Positions 19,163 to 28,817 are shown, counted from the stretch's first letter. The stretch is 47,710 nucleotides of DNA from Acidobacteriota bacterium (GCA_022827025.1 JAJDTT010000134.1:1-47710); one strand, 5' to 3'. Translations and numbers: made by a program. The notes: generated by a model from the letters alone, not told the origin.

Positions 19163-20196
19163 TGACGAGACCGGTGCATCGATTTCCCGGCAATCGGGCA
19201 GGCAGGCTGCTTCTGGTCCTGTTCCTGCTCTGCTCCCAGGGTTGGGCCTGGACCCTGTCGGGCCAGGAACCTGCATCCGACACCGGCAGGACCGCGTACG
19301 GCCGCGGTTACGGGGATGGCCGCCGGGCGGGAGAAACTGACCGGGCGGCGCGCCATTACTACGACATGGCCAACAAGCGGGACTACCAGCGCCTGGATCC
19401 CGGGTTCGATCCGGAGCGGGACGACCCCGAGGTTTATCGGAATGCCTATCGGCGCGGTTTCGAAGCCGGATATGACGACGGGTACCATCCTGACCGGCCG
19501 CGCTCCCTCCGGCATGACCCGGCCTCGGAACCGGATGGCCCGGAGACCCGGTCTCCGGCCGCGGCGGATTCGGAATCCAAACTCCGGGTCCCGGCGGGGA
19601 CCGAGATTCGCGTTCGAATGAAGGAGCCGCTCACGACCAGAACCCACAAGGTCGGCGATACTTTCTCGGCTCGCGTGATTCAGAACATCGGTGCCGGGAG
19701 GGAAAGGGCCATACCCAAGGGTGTCGAGGTGCGGGGTTCCATCTCCCAATTGGCGCGGGCCGGCCGGATCCGGGGCCGGGCCCGGATGAACCTGCACTTC
19801 AAGGAGCTGCGCTTCAGAGACGGACGAGTGGTTCCCATGGATGCCCAGATGGCTTCCCTGGTGGAGCCGCGCAAGAGCAGCGTCCCCGACGAAGAAGGCA
19901 CGCTGGAGGAGCCCGGGGAGAAGGGCCGCGATGCCGGCAAGGTGGGGGCCTCTTCCGCCATCGGTGCGCTGATCGGCCTGATCGGCGGCGGGAAGGAAGG
20001 GATCGCGGTGGGAGCCGCCGCCGGGGCCGCGGTGGGAGCGGCCGGGATTCTGGTGACCCGGGGGAGGGACATCGTGATTCCGGCCGGGACTGAAATCGTC
20101 ATTCGACTGAGCAAGGACCTCGACATCCCCGCGTCTCGCCGGTCCCCTCCTCGTCTCCGCGAGGAACATTTCCCCGCCCACGACGACGCCTTGTAA
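19162..20196 (+). CDS. Secreted glycine-zipper protein of unknown function
   Basis: The product is about 344 residues from the ATG at 19162. A signal peptide (RLLLVLFLLCSQGWAWTLSGQ) is followed by repeats of the form YGRGYGDGRRAGETD and YRRGFEAGYDDGYHP. A domain starting LRVPAGTEIRVRMKEPLTTRTHKVGDTF then resembles secreted acidobacterial proteins. A long Gly/Ala-zipper (IGALIGLIGGGKEG, VGAAAGAAVGAAGIL) near residues 270-300 may insert in a membrane. A second VPAGTEI-like phrase, IPAGTEIVIRL, ends the protein. It is the third gene of the hemE operon. The role is unknown; the envelope is the likely location. Confidence 0.72.
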   Translation: MTRPVHRFPGNRAGRLLLVLFLLCSQGWAWTLSGQEPASDTGRTAYGRGYGDGRRAGETDRAARHYYDMANKRDYQRLDPGFDPERDDPEVYRNAYRRGFEAGYDDGYHPDRPRSLRHDPASEPDGPETRSPAAADSESKLRVPAGTEIRVRMKEPLTTRTHKVGDTFSARVIQNIGAGRERAIPKGVEVRGSISQLARAGRIRGRARMNLHFKELRFRDGRVVPMDAQMASLVEPRKSSVPDEEGTLEEPGEKGRDAGKVGASSAIGALIGLIGGGKEGIAVGAAAGAAVGAAGILVTRGRDIVIPAGTEIVIRLSKDLDIPASRRSPPRLREEHFPAHDDAL

Positions 20197-20231
20197 GGCT
20201 GAAGCATCTTCAATTCCCAAGCTGTTGCGGA

Positions 20232-22145
20232 TCAGGCCAGGTGCTCGGCCAGGAAAGCCTGCAACGCCTCCAGGTAGGTTTCGATCGTCCGCGACTTCTT
20301 CCAACCGTGTCCTTCGCCGGGGAAGCGATGGTAGACATGGGGCACTCCACGCCCCGCCAGAGCTTCGGCGATCCGGTCCGACTGGCTGGGGGGCACGACC
20401 TCGTCGTCTTCGCCCTGAAAGAGTGCGACCGGATCCCGGATCGATCCGGCCCGGCCCAACGGCGAGCGTTCCCGGTAGAGGGACTCCTCCCGGGGCAGGA
20501 GGCCCACCAACGAGTCCAGGTAGTGCGCCTCGAACTTGTGCGTCTCCCGGGCCAGGGCGAGAAGGTCGGAGACGCCGTAGAGGCAGACTCCGGCTCGAAA
20601 CAGGCCCGGATAGCGGATCAGGCACAGCAGTACGGTGAGTCCCCCGGCACTGCCGCCCAAGACGACGAGGCGGTCGGGATCGGCCCGCCCGCTGGAGACC
20701 AGGGTTTCGGCAGCGGACCGGGCATCCTCGACGTCGGCCACTCCCCAGTGACCCTTCAGGGCATCCCGATAAGCGCGGCCGTAACCGGAGCTGCCCCGGT
20801 AGTTGAGGTCCAGCACCGCGAATCCCCGGCTGGTCAGGAATGGGATCTCGAAACGGTATTCGATCAGGGCCTGCGAGGTGGGACCGCCATGGACCCGAAC
20901 CACCGCAGGGGGCGGACCCGTGCGCCGGTGTGCGGGATTGCGGGGACGGTAGTACAGACCGTGACAGTCCAGGGGTTGCGGACGGGCGACCTCGGATTTC
21001 ACTCTCCAGGAAAGGGGACGGGGATGTCCCAGGTAGGCGGCTTCCGGCGGATCGGGAGTCACCTCGGACCAGGTCGCGACCGTTCCCTGAGCTGAAACCG
21101 TGAGCACCCGCGGCGGATGCAGCGGGGAGGAGCCGACGAGCGCGATCCGTTCACCGTCCGGGGCCGCCGAGAGCTGACTCAACGCCGTATAGCGGGAGAG
21201 GCCGCCGACCGGTTGGGGTCGCCGCTCCTCCAGGTCCACCCGCACCAGCTCCGCACGGCCCCGGCTCAGCCGAATCGCGTAGATCGCATCGCCCGACGGG
21301 GTCCAGGCGTGGGACCGGAGCCCCTGGATCCAAGCCGGCCCCGCATATTCGGAAGGCTCCCGCACCAGCGCCCGCAGCGATCCGTCCGCCAGGTCGCAGA
21401 GCCAGAGATTGAACCAGCCTTCCCGATCGCAGACGAAGCTCAGGTAGCGGCCGTCCGGGGAAAAAGCAGGCTGGAAGACCGCGACGGAACCTGCCGGATC
21501 GCCGGCCACCCGCACCGGTTCCGGTCCTTCTCCGGCCGCTGACCCGGAGCCGGCGCCGCCCAGGTAGAGGGCGCTTCCGTCCCACGGCATGTTGGGGTGG
21601 TCCCAAGCGACCCAGGCGACCCGGCGGCCGTCCGGGTGCCAGGCCGGCTGCATGTAGAAGTCGTGTCCGGACGCCAATTGAACCGGCCAGCCGGAGCCGT
21701 CCGTCCGGGCCAGACCGAGGCAGTCGACACCCTCGGCGGAATGCACGTAGACCAGCCGGCGCCCGTCCGGAGAGGCGGCAGGCGCCGCCGCCCGGCCCCA
21801 CGGAGGGGTCACGGGCACCGATTCCGTGTCCTCCAGTCCGTGGCGAAAGATCCTCCCGCCGGAGACGAAAAAGACCTGGCCGCCGGAAACCGAAAAGTCG
21901 CCGCCGCCGTATCCCACGCGGGCTCGGACGGAACGTTCGGCGACCAGGTCGCGGGGGGGGCCGCCGAGCGATTCGCGAACCACCAGGATCCCGGTCCCGG
22001 AACGGTCTTCCCGCCAGACCAGGCCTCCGGACGCCGTCCATTGGACGTCGCCCGGACGGACCCGCGCAGCCCCCTGGCCAGGCGCCAGAGGACTCTCCCA
22101 GAGTCCGTTCGAGAACACCTTCATTCGTTCATCCGCGGCCGGCAT
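20232..22145 (-). CDS. S9 family prolyl oligopeptidase / acylaminoacyl-peptidase
   Basis: The product is about 637 residues from the ATG at 22145; the open frame runs to 22376 but crosses a dispersed repeat and the sucC start. The N-terminal two thirds form a beta-propeller (SPDGRRLVYVHS, HPDGRRVAWVAW, SPDGRYLSFVCD). The C-terminal alpha/beta hydrolase has nucleophile Ser in GGSAGG, Asp in QGEDDEVVPP and His in FPGEGHGW, a complete triad. VRVHGGPTSQ is the oxyanion-region motif. No signal peptide is evident, so it probably acts in the cytoplasm on small peptides. It converges with the hemE operon. Confidence 0.92.
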   Translation of the reverse strand: MPAADERMKVFSNGLWESPLAPGQGAARVRPGDVQWTASGGLVWREDRSGTGILVVRESLGGPPRDLVAERSVRARVGYGGGDFSVSGGQVFFVSGGRIFRHGLEDTESVPVTPPWGRAAAPAASPDGRRLVYVHSAEGVDCLGLARTDGSGWPVQLASGHDFYMQPAWHPDGRRVAWVAWDHPNMPWDGSALYLGGAGSGSAAGEGPEPVRVAGDPAGSVAVFQPAFSPDGRYLSFVCDREGWFNLWLCDLADGSLRALVREPSEYAGPAWIQGLRSHAWTPSGDAIYAIRLSRGRAELVRVDLEERRPQPVGGLSRYTALSQLSAAPDGERIALVGSSPLHPPRVLTVSAQGTVATWSEVTPDPPEAAYLGHPRPLSWRVKSEVARPQPLDCHGLYYRPRNPAHRRTGPPPAVVRVHGGPTSQALIEYRFEIPFLTSRGFAVLDLNYRGSSGYGRAYRDALKGHWGVADVEDARSAAETLVSSGRADPDRLVVLGGSAGGLTVLLCLIRYPGLFRAGVCLYGVSDLLALARETHKFEAHYLDSLVGLLPREESLYRERSPLGRAGSIRDPVALFQGEDDEVVPPSQSDRIAEALAGRGVPHVYHRFPGEGHGWKKSRTIETYLEALQAFLAEHLA

Positions 22146-22155
22146 GAGCCAAAAA

Positions 22156-22178
22156 GGGCACCCGCATGGGGCGCCCTT
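22156..22178. repeat. R1 palindrome copy between S9 peptidase and sucC
   Basis: One copy of the R1 unit (GGGCACCCGCATGGGGCGCCC) fills the short divergent gap between the S9 peptidase start and sucC. It is symmetric enough to fold into a hairpin. Confidence 0.75.
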
Positions 22179-22220
22179 CCACGTCAATTCTCTTGAACTG
22201 CGCCCATTGTATGGTGTTTC

Positions 22221-23414
22221 ATGGCGGCGATGAAAATTCACGAGTTCCAGGCCAAGGAGATTCTGGCCCGGTACGGGATCAGGATTCCCCGCGGAAAAGT
22301 CACCCGGAGTCCCGCCGAAGCCTATGAGATCGCACGGTCTTTGGGAGGCGTCGTGGCGGTCAAGGCCCAGGTGCATGCCGGGGGCCGCGGCAAGGGCGGA
22401 GGCGTCAGGATCGTCCGCTCTCCGGAAGAGGCGGAGCGGCGCACCCGGGAAATGCTGGGGACCCGGCTCGTGACTCCGCAGACCGGTCCGGAGGGAACCC
22501 TGGTGCGTCAGGTCCTGATCGAGGAGGGACTGGATATCCGGCGGGAGTTCTACCTGGGCATGGTCATCGACCGGAGCCGGGAGCGGCCGGTGCTCATGGC
22601 CAGCACCGAAGGGGGCATGGAAATCGAGGAGGTGGCCGAAAAGACACCCGAATTGATCCTGAAGGAGCAGGTGAACCCGGCCTTGGGACTCCAGGGCTTC
22701 CAGGGAAGGAACCTGGCCTACGGCCTCGGTCTGGAGAAGAAAGCCGTGGGCCGGGCCGCCGGGTTCATGAAAGCGCTCTCCGAAGCCTTTGCGGCGACCG
22801 ACGCCTCACTGGTGGAGATCAACCCGCTGGTGCTGACCGGCGACGGAGATTTCTACGCTCTGGACGCCAAGATGAACTTCGACGACAACGCCCTCTACCG
22901 GCACCCGGAACTGAGGGAGCTGCGCGACTATCACGAAGAGGAACCGCTGGAGATCCTGGCCCACCGGTCCGGCCTGAACTACATCAAGCTGGACGGGAAC
23001 GTGGGTTGCATGGTCAACGGCGCCGGGCTGGCCATGGCCACCATGGACATCATCAAGTTGGCCGGCGGCAACCCGGCCAACTTTCTGGACGTGGGGGGCG
23101 GCGCCAGCGTTCAGCAGGTGAAGACGGCGTTCGAGATCCTGATTTCCGACCCCGGCGTCCGCTCCGTGCTGATCAACATCTTCGGCGGAATCATGCGCTG
23201 CGACACTCTGGCCGAAGGCGTGGTCCAGGCCGCGCGGGAGGTGGGCGTCGTCGTTCCGGTGGTGGTGCGGCTGGAGGGCACCAACGTCGAGCGAGGCCGG
23301 GAGATCCTCCGCGACTCGGGTCTGGATTTCGAAGTCGCGTACGGGATGCAGGATGCAGCCGAGAAGGTCTGCCGCCTGGCCGGCGAGGCGGCCCCATCAG
23401 TGGAGAATAGTTGA
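22221..23414 (+). CDS. sucC: Succinyl-CoA synthetase (ADP-forming) beta subunit
   Basis: SucC pairs with SucD to make succinate, CoA and ATP/GTP in the citric-acid cycle. The 397-residue product begins MAAMKIHEFQAKEILARYGI; an ATG at 22230 (MKIHEFQ) is an equally good start. The ATP-grasp domain contains VKAQVHAGGRGKGGGV, EINPLVLTGDGDFYALDAK and the C-terminal FLDVGGGA and INIFGGIMRCD segments. The sucD GTG follows directly at the stop, so the two are co-translated. Confidence 0.96.
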   Translation: MAAMKIHEFQAKEILARYGIRIPRGKVTRSPAEAYEIARSLGGVVAVKAQVHAGGRGKGGGVRIVRSPEEAERRTREMLGTRLVTPQTGPEGTLVRQVLIEEGLDIRREFYLGMVIDRSRERPVLMASTEGGMEIEEVAEKTPELILKEQVNPALGLQGFQGRNLAYGLGLEKKAVGRAAGFMKALSEAFAATDASLVEINPLVLTGDGDFYALDAKMNFDDNALYRHPELRELRDYHEEEPLEILAHRSGLNYIKLDGNVGCMVNGAGLAMATMDIIKLAGGNPANFLDVGGGASVQQVKTAFEILISDPGVRSVLINIFGGIMRCDTLAEGVVQAAREVGVVVPVVVRLEGTNVERGREILRDSGLDFEVAYGMQDAAEKVCRLAGEAAPSVENS

Positions 23415-24284
23415 GTGTCCATCTGGGTGGATTCGACAACCCGAGTTTTGGTTCAGGGCATCACGGGCCGTGAGGGCAGCTTTCATGCGGCCCAGTGCCG
23501 CAGCTACGGCACCCAGGTGGTCGCAGGCGTCACTCCCGGCAAGGGAGGCTCCCGGCACGACGGCCTTCCCGTCTACAACACGGTTCGGGAAGCCGCTGCC
23601 AGGGAGGGAGCCGACGCCAGCGTGATCTTCGTGCCGCCCCCCTTTGCGGCCGACGCCATTCTGGAGGCGGCCGACGCCGATCTGGGACTGGTGGTCTGCA
23701 TCACCGAGGGGATCCCGGCGCGGGACATGCTGCAGGTCTGCAGCTTTCTCAGGGGCCGGAACACCCGCCTCATCGGTCCCAACTGTCCCGGCATCATCTC
23801 TCCCGGGAAGTGCAAGATCGGGATCATGCCGGGCCACATCCACCGCCCGGGAAGGGTGGGATGCATTTCCCGGAGCGGCACCTTGACCTACGAGGCGGTG
23901 GACCAGCTCACCTCCCGGGGCATCGGGCAGAGCACCTGCATCGGGATCGGCGGCGATCCTCTCATCGGGACCGGATTCATCGACGCCCTGGAAGCCTTCG
24001 GAAAAGACCCGGATACGGACGCGGTGGTCCTGATCGGAGAAATCGGCGGCAGCGCGGAAGAAGAGGCGGCGGAGTACATCAGGGATCATTTCCGGAAGCC
24101 GGTGGTCGGTTTCATCGCCGGCCAGACGGCGCCTCCGGGACGGCGCATGGGTCACGCCGGCGCCATCATCTCCCAGGGCAAGGGGACGGCGGCGGAAAAG
24201 ATGGAGACGATGCGCCGGTGCGGGGTTCGGGTGTTGGAGAGTCCGGCCCAGATCGGCGCCGCCATGGAGGAAGCCCTGGGATGA
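23415..24284 (+). CDS. sucD: Succinyl-CoA synthetase alpha subunit
   Basis: SucD carries the CoA-binding domain and the phospho-histidine. The 289-residue product starts at the GTG right after the sucC stop. [16 protein letters not shown] is the CoA-binding Rossmann start. [20 protein letters not shown] and [10 protein letters not shown] follow. The active His lies in [10 protein letters not shown] near residue 246. The last codons overlap the ndk ATG by four bases. Confidence 0.97.
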   Translation: MSIWVDSTTRVLVQGITGREGSFHAAQCRSYGTQVVAGVTPGKGGSRHDGLPVYNTVREAAAREGADASVIFVPPPFAADAILEAADADLGLVVCITEGIPARDMLQVCSFLRGRNTRLIGPNCPGIISPGKCKIGIMPGHIHRPGRVGCISRSGTLTYEAVDQLTSRGIGQSTCIGIGGDPLIGTGFIDALEAFGKDPDTDAVVLIGEIGGSAEEEAAEYIRDHFRKPVVGFIAGQTAPPGRRMGHAGAIISQGKGTAAEKMETMRRCGVRVLESPAQIGAAMEEALG

Positions 24285-24700
24285 ACCAGTCCACCCTGGG
24301 CATCGTCAAGCCGGACGCGGTGAAAGCCGGGTCCCTGGGCGCCATTCTGGAACGGCTGGAGTCAGGCGGTCTGACTGTGGTCGGCCTGAAGATGATCCAC
24401 CTGACCGGGGAGATGGCGCAGGGATTCTACCGGGTGCATCGAAACCGCCCCTTTTTCGACAGCTTGACCGGCTTCATGTCCGAGGGGCCATGCGTGGTCA
24501 TGGTGCTCCAGGGAGAAAACGCCATCGAACGCTGGCGGGACCTGATGGGCGCCACCGACCCGGCTCAGGCCGGCGAGGGGACGATCCGCAAGGACTTCGG
24601 CCAGAACATCGAACGCAACGCCGTCCACGGCTCCGACAGCCCCGAATCGGCGAACATTGAGATCCCCTACTTCTTCAACGCACTGGAACTCGCCGGCTAG
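24281..24700 (+). CDS. ndk: Nucleoside diphosphate kinase
   Basis: Ndk transfers the gamma phosphate from ATP to other nucleoside diphosphates through a phospho-histidine. The 139 residues match the family. [13 protein letters not shown] opens the protein, and [21 protein letters not shown] and [19 protein letters not shown] follow. The catalytic His is in [10 protein letters not shown]. The ATG overlaps the sucD stop (ATGA), so expression is tied to the succinyl-CoA synthetase, which uses the same nucleotide pool. Confidence 0.97.
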   Translation: MNQSTLGIVKPDAVKAGSLGAILERLESGGLTVVGLKMIHLTGEMAQGFYRVHRNRPFFDSLTGFMSEGPCVVMVLQGENAIERWRDLMGATDPAQAGEGTIRKDFGQNIERNAVHGSDSPESANIEIPYFFNALELAG

Positions 24701-24707
24701 CCCCCCC

Positions 24708-24929
24708 ATGTTCCAAGACCTGGGAAAAGTCCTGATCTTCCTGGGACTGGCCCTGGCGGCGGCCGGTTTGTTGCTGACCTGGATTCCATCGTTGAGGCCG
24801 GGACGTCTTCCCGGGGATCTGTACATCCGGCGGGAAAACTGGAGCCTGCACTTTCCCGTGGTCACCTGCCTGCTGGTGAGCATCGCCCTGACTCTCGTCT
24901 ACTGGCTGATCCAGTGGTTCCGGCGGTAG
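24708..24929 (+). CDS. DUF2905 family small membrane protein
   Basis: This 73-residue protein has two hydrophobic helices (VLIFLGLALAAAGLLLTW and VTCLLVSIALTLVYWLI). They are joined by the conserved hydrophilic loop RPGRLPGDLYIRRENWSLHFP typical of DUF2905. It starts at an ATG seven bases after the ndk stop. Its function is unknown. It travels here with sucCD-ndk and midA. Confidence 0.85.
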   Translation: MFQDLGKVLIFLGLALAAAGLLLTWIPSLRPGRLPGDLYIRRENWSLHFPVVTCLLVSIALTLVYWLIQWFRR

Positions 24930-24935
24930 CCCGCC

Positions 24936-25955
24936 ATGTCTTCCGGCGACACCATGACCTTTGCCCGGTTCATGGAGCTCTGCCTCTATGATCCGGAAGA
25001 GGGCTATTACCGGCGTGGGGCCAGGGTCTTCGGTCCCCGCGGAGACTTCTACACCTCTCCCTATACCCACCCCCTGTTCGCCCAGGTCCTGGGAGACGCC
25101 CTGGCCGGGTATCTGTCCGGTCTGGACGCGGACCGTCCCCTGGACCTCATCGAGCTGGGTTCCGGCGAGGGGATTCTGGGAAAGGGCGTGCTGGGCCGGC
25201 TGGAGAACCAGCATCCCGGGATCTTCGCGCGCGTCCGATACCGGGGCGTGGAGTTCGGAGACGCCGGTCTGCCGGAGCGAATCCACGGCGTCGTCTTCTC
25301 CAACGAACTCTTCGACGCGCTGCCGGTGCACCGGGTGCGGGTTTCTCAGTCGGGATTGAAGGAGATCTTCGTCCGCTTGGGCGAACCCATCGCCGAGGTG
25401 GAGGGAGAGCTCTCCGACCCGCGCATTCCGGAGTACATGCGGCTGGGATTCCCCCGTTGGCGGGAGGGATGCGTCTACGAGGCGAATCTCCGGATGGTGG
25501 AGATCCTGGAGGACCTGGACCGCCGCTTCCAGCGGGGCTTCGTCCTGACCCTGGACTACGGATTCGAGGCGGCCGAATACGAGGCCATGGACCGGAGGGA
25601 GGGTACGCTGCTCTGCTACCATCGCCACCGGGTTCATTCCGACCCCTACGTCAATCTGGGCCGCCAGGACCTGACCTCCCACGTCAATTTCCGGGTGTTC
25701 CGCAAGACGGCCGCGCGCCTGGGCTGGACCAACGAGCCGCTTAGGAGCCAGCGCCGGTTTCTGATGAAATGGGGCTTGGCGGACCGCCTGCTGGAAGAGG
25801 AGAACAGGGGCATCCTGCGAGCGGAAAGAGTGGAGGACCGGCTCGGAATCAAGGCCCTCCTGGCGCCGGGGGGCATCTCCGATACGCTCAAGGCGCAGGT
25901 GCAGGCGGTCCGCCTCCCGACGGCAGGCGGCAGCTTCGGAGCAGGCCGGATCTGA
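24936..25955 (+). CDS. MidA/NDUFAF7-type SAM-dependent methyltransferase
   Basis: The 339-residue protein matches the DUF185 family. The eukaryotic member, NDUFAF7, methylates an Arg of a complex I subunit. Visible motifs are MTFARFMELCLYDPEEGYY at the start, GDFYTSPYTHPLFAQVLG, and the SAM site DLIELGSGEGILG. SNELFDALPVHRV, the LTLDYGFE segment and the HVNF phrase follow. It starts six bases after the DUF2905 gene. Bacterial targets are not established; a complex I role is an inference from the family. Confidence 0.9.
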   Translation: MSSGDTMTFARFMELCLYDPEEGYYRRGARVFGPRGDFYTSPYTHPLFAQVLGDALAGYLSGLDADRPLDLIELGSGEGILGKGVLGRLENQHPGIFARVRYRGVEFGDAGLPERIHGVVFSNELFDALPVHRVRVSQSGLKEIFVRLGEPIAEVEGELSDPRIPEYMRLGFPRWREGCVYEANLRMVEILEDLDRRFQRGFVLTLDYGFEAAEYEAMDRREGTLLCYHRHRVHSDPYVNLGRQDLTSHVNFRVFRKTAARLGWTNEPLRSQRRFLMKWGLADRLLEEENRGILRAERVEDRLGIKALLAPGGISDTLKAQVQAVRLPTAGGSFGAGRI

Positions 25956-25994
25956 TACAATCCGGTTTCCGGCCAGAGGTTGCGGGGGAGTGGA

Positions 25995-26071
25995 TGGTGG
26001 GCGATACCGGATTCGAACCAGTGACCTCCGCCGTGTGAAGACGGCGCTCTAACCAGCTGAGCTAATCGCCC
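25995..26071 (-). tRNA. tRNA-Val (anticodon CAC)
   Basis: On the minus strand the acceptor arms GGGCGAT and ATCGCCC pair fully. The anticodon stem CCGTC/GGCGG carries loop TTCACAC with anticodon CAC (codon GTG). The T arm contains GGTTCGAATCC. Discriminator A and an encoded CCA are present at 25995-25998. The gene lies between midA and the YpdA-type reductase gene. Confidence 0.95.
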
Positions 26072-26106
26072 GAAACAGGAAGTTCATTCTAGAAAGTCGA
26101 GTCGAA

Positions 26107-27105
26107 GTGAGTCAACTACTGGATCTGATCATCATCGGCGCCGGACCGGCGGGTCTGGCCTGCGCTATCGAGGCCCGGAAACGAGGGATGGATTTCTGGG
26201 TGGTGGAGCGAGGCTGCCTCGTCCACTCCATCTACAGATATCCGGTCAACATGACCTTCTTCACCACGGCCGATCTGCTGGAGATCGGGGACGTGCCCAT
26301 GATCATCTCCGCCGACAAACCCAAGCGGGTCGACGGCCTCAAGTACTATCGCCGGGTCGTGGAGCACTACCAGCTTCCCATTCGGGACTACGAGGAGGTC
26401 CTCACCGTCCAGGGAAGCCTGGGGGACTTCGTGGTGAACACCCGGGACCGGCTGGGACGCTCGCACGACTACCGCACCCGCCGGATCGTGGTCGCCACGG
26501 GCTACTACGACAATCCCAACCTGCTGGGAATTCCCGGAGAGGACCTGCCCAAAGTCAGCCACTACTACACCGATCCCCACCCCTACTACGGCAAGAACGT
26601 GGCCATCATCGGGGGGAACAACTCCGCCGCCGAGGCAGCCCTGGAGCTGTTCCGAAGCGGATCGAACGTGACATTGATTCACCGGGGCGAGCGCATGGGC
26701 AGGAAGATCAAGTATTGGGTCCTTCCCGACATCGAGAATCGGATCAAGAACGGAGAGATCCCGGCTCTCCTGTCCAGCCGCGTGGTGGAGATCCGTCCCC
26801 GGAAGATCGTGGTCGAGACGCCCGGCGGAATCGTGGAGCTGGACAACGACTTCGTCCTGGCCATGACCGGCTATCATCCCGACTCCGGTTTTCTCCGGCA
26901 GATGGGAATCCGGGTCGAACCCGAGACCCACATTCCCGACCACGATCCCGATACGCTGGAAACCAACGTCGCCGGCATCTACCTGGCCGGCTCCATCTGC
27001 GCCGGGAAGATGACGAACCGCATCTTCATCGAGAACGGGCGCTTCCACGGCGGCCAGATCTTCAGCCACTGGAAGGTGCCCGCGACGGCGGCGACGGCGG
27101 ACTGA
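26107..27105 (+). CDS. ypdA: YpdA-type bacillithiol disulfide reductase family protein
   Basis: The 332-residue flavoprotein has an FAD site LIIIGAGPAGLACAIEA at the start and a second NADPH-type Rossmann VAIIGGNNSAAEAAL near residue 165. The family-typical VNMTFFTTADLLEIG and LAGSICAGKMTNRIFIENGRFHG are present. It lacks the CxxC of thioredoxin reductases, as expected for YpdA (Bdr), which reduces bacillithiol disulfide. The start is a GTG. No bacillithiol synthesis gene is in this window, so the thiol partner is inferred from the family. Confidence 0.87.
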   Translation: MSQLLDLIIIGAGPAGLACAIEARKRGMDFWVVERGCLVHSIYRYPVNMTFFTTADLLEIGDVPMIISADKPKRVDGLKYYRRVVEHYQLPIRDYEEVLTVQGSLGDFVVNTRDRLGRSHDYRTRRIVVATGYYDNPNLLGIPGEDLPKVSHYYTDPHPYYGKNVAIIGGNNSAAEAALELFRSGSNVTLIHRGERMGRKIKYWVLPDIENRIKNGEIPALLSSRVVEIRPRKIVVETPGGIVELDNDFVLAMTGYHPDSGFLRQMGIRVEPETHIPDHDPDTLETNVAGIYLAGSICAGKMTNRIFIENGRFHGGQIFSHWKVPATAATAD

Positions 27106-27136
27106 CCGCCGTCCCGACTTCAATCGATCCAAGCCG

Positions 27137-28474
27137 ATGATGGGTAGCCGTTTCCGAGTGGCCATCGTGGGCCGGCCCAACGTGGGGAAATCCACCCTCT
27201 TCAACCGGCTGACCCGGACCCGCCGGGCCTTGGTGGACCGCCGTCCGGGAATGACCCGGGACCGAATCTGCGGGCTGGCCAAATGGAGCGGCCGGACCTT
27301 CGAAGTCATGGACACGGGCGGCATCACGCCCGGGGACCGGGAACACATTCCGGAGCAGGTTCTCCGGCAGGTGGAGGTCGCCATCCGGGAAGCGGACCTC
27401 ATCCTCCTGGTGGTCGACGTTCGGGAAGGTCTGCAGCCCTTGGATGAGAGTTTGTGCTCCATGCTGAGAGCCCGTGGCCGGGAGCCCGTGCTGGTGGTGA
27501 ACAAGGTGGAGACTCTCCGCATGGAAACGGAGGCGCTCCAGTTCCATGCACTGGGCCTGAAGCTTCTGTTCCCGGTTTCCGCCGAGCACAACCTGCAGAT
27601 GGAGCCCTTGCTCGGGGAGATCGTGAGCCGCCTGCCCGATGCCGCTCCCGGCGCCGCCGAAGCCGAGGAGATACGCGTCGCCATCATCGGACGTCCCAAC
27701 GTGGGCAAATCTTCTCTGCTGAACCGGATCGTGGGTGAAGAACGCTCGATCGTGACCTCCATTCCGGGCACGACCCGGGACGCCGTGGACACGCTGGTTC
27801 GCGTGGGGGATCAGGCGTACCGGTTCGTGGACACTGCGGGAATTCGCAGAAAGAGCAAGACGGTGGAGGTCGCCGAGAAGCTGAGCGTCGTCATGGCTCG
27901 CAAGAACCTGGAACGGGCCGACGTGGCGCTGCTGGTGCTGGATGCCTCCGAACCCCCCACCACTCTCGACGCGATCATCGGCAGGTACGCCCAGGATGCC
28001 GGCGTCTCCATTTTGATTATGGTCAACAAGTCCGACCTCATGCCGTCCGATCCGGAGACTCGCGCCGCCATGACCGCAGCCTACCGGGACCGGATGCCGG
28101 CCCTGGTCTTCGCCCCGCTGGCCTACGTTTCGGCCAAGACGGGAAGCGGCGCCTCCAGGATCTTCGCCCGGGTGGACCGTGCCTACGAGGGCCGGATGAT
28201 CCGGGTTGGAACTTCCGAGTTGAACGTCTACCTGGAACGGCATGTGGCGAATGCGCTGACTCCGGAGGGAAGCCCCCGGAAGTCGCGCTTGAAGTACGCC
28301 TGCCAGGTGGCGACGGGTCCTCCCACCTTCGTCTTTTTCACGCGGGGATCCGGAAAGCTGGATCTTCCCACGCGGCGGCATCTGGCCCGGCGGCTCCGGG
28401 AGAGATACCATTTTCACGCCACGCCGATCCGGATCCTGCAACGCACGGGAAAGCGGAGACAGGGGCTATCTTGA
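27137..28474 (+). CDS. der: Ribosome-associated GTPase Der (EngA)
   Basis: Der is an essential GTPase with two tandem G domains that helps assemble the 50S subunit. The 445-residue product has GRPNVGKST (about 12-20) with DTGG and NKVE in the first domain. The second domain has GRPNVGKSS (about 183), DTAGIRRKSK and MVNKSD. The C-terminal KH-like domain ends QRTGKRR. It follows the YpdA gene by 31 bases on the same strand. Confidence 0.97.
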   Translation: MMGSRFRVAIVGRPNVGKSTLFNRLTRTRRALVDRRPGMTRDRICGLAKWSGRTFEVMDTGGITPGDREHIPEQVLRQVEVAIREADLILLVVDVREGLQPLDESLCSMLRARGREPVLVVNKVETLRMETEALQFHALGLKLLFPVSAEHNLQMEPLLGEIVSRLPDAAPGAAEAEEIRVAIIGRPNVGKSSLLNRIVGEERSIVTSIPGTTRDAVDTLVRVGDQAYRFVDTAGIRRKSKTVEVAEKLSVVMARKNLERADVALLVLDASEPPTTLDAIIGRYAQDAGVSILIMVNKSDLMPSDPETRAAMTAAYRDRMPALVFAPLAYVSAKTGSGASRIFARVDRAYEGRMIRVGTSELNVYLERHVANALTPEGSPRKSRLKYACQVATGPPTFVFFTRGSGKLDLPTRRHLARRLRERYHFHATPIRILQRTGKRRQGLS

Positions 28475-28540
28475 CATCCGAAAATGGGCGTGCCTAACAT
28501 GAACCTCAGCTTGTGACACCGCCTCCGTAGCAGGTATTTC

Positions 28541-28807
28541 ATGGTCAAAGCGGATCTGGCGCGTGCCGTCTATGAGACCCATGGCGGTCTGACTCACCAG
28601 GAGTCGAAGGAAGTCGTCAAGCTGATCTTGGACTGCATCAAGTCCGAGCTGCTCCGAGGAAAGAACGTGAAGTTGTCCGGATTCGGGTCGTTCCGCGTGA
28701 TTTCACTGAAGGCCCGACGCGGCCGCAATCCCCAGACCCGGGCCCAGATGCGGCTGGGACCCAGCCGGCGGGTGACGTTTCGCCCATCACGCCTGATCAA
28801 AGTGTGA
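28541..28807 (+). CDS. Integration host factor / HU family DNA-binding protein
   Basis: The 88-residue protein has the HU/IHF fold: helical N terminus MVKADLARAVYETHGGLTHQES, then VVKLILDCIKSEL, VKLSGFGSFRVISLKARRGRNPQT and a C-terminal VTFRPSRLIK. The RGRNPQT turn is the DNA-bending arm with the intercalating Pro. It resembles IHF alpha more than HU by eye, but the subunit type is not certain. A MerR gene follows 11 bases later, as often seen for ihfA-merR pairs. Confidence 0.9.
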   Translation: MVKADLARAVYETHGGLTHQESKEVVKLILDCIKSELLRGKNVKLSGFGSFRVISLKARRGRNPQTRAQMRLGPSRRVTFRPSRLIKV

Positions 28808-28817
28808 TTCCATCCTG

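Noticed and set aside
26116-27792. A 558-codon minus-strand frame
   Set aside because: Antisense to the YpdA-type reductase and der genes, both clearly supported.
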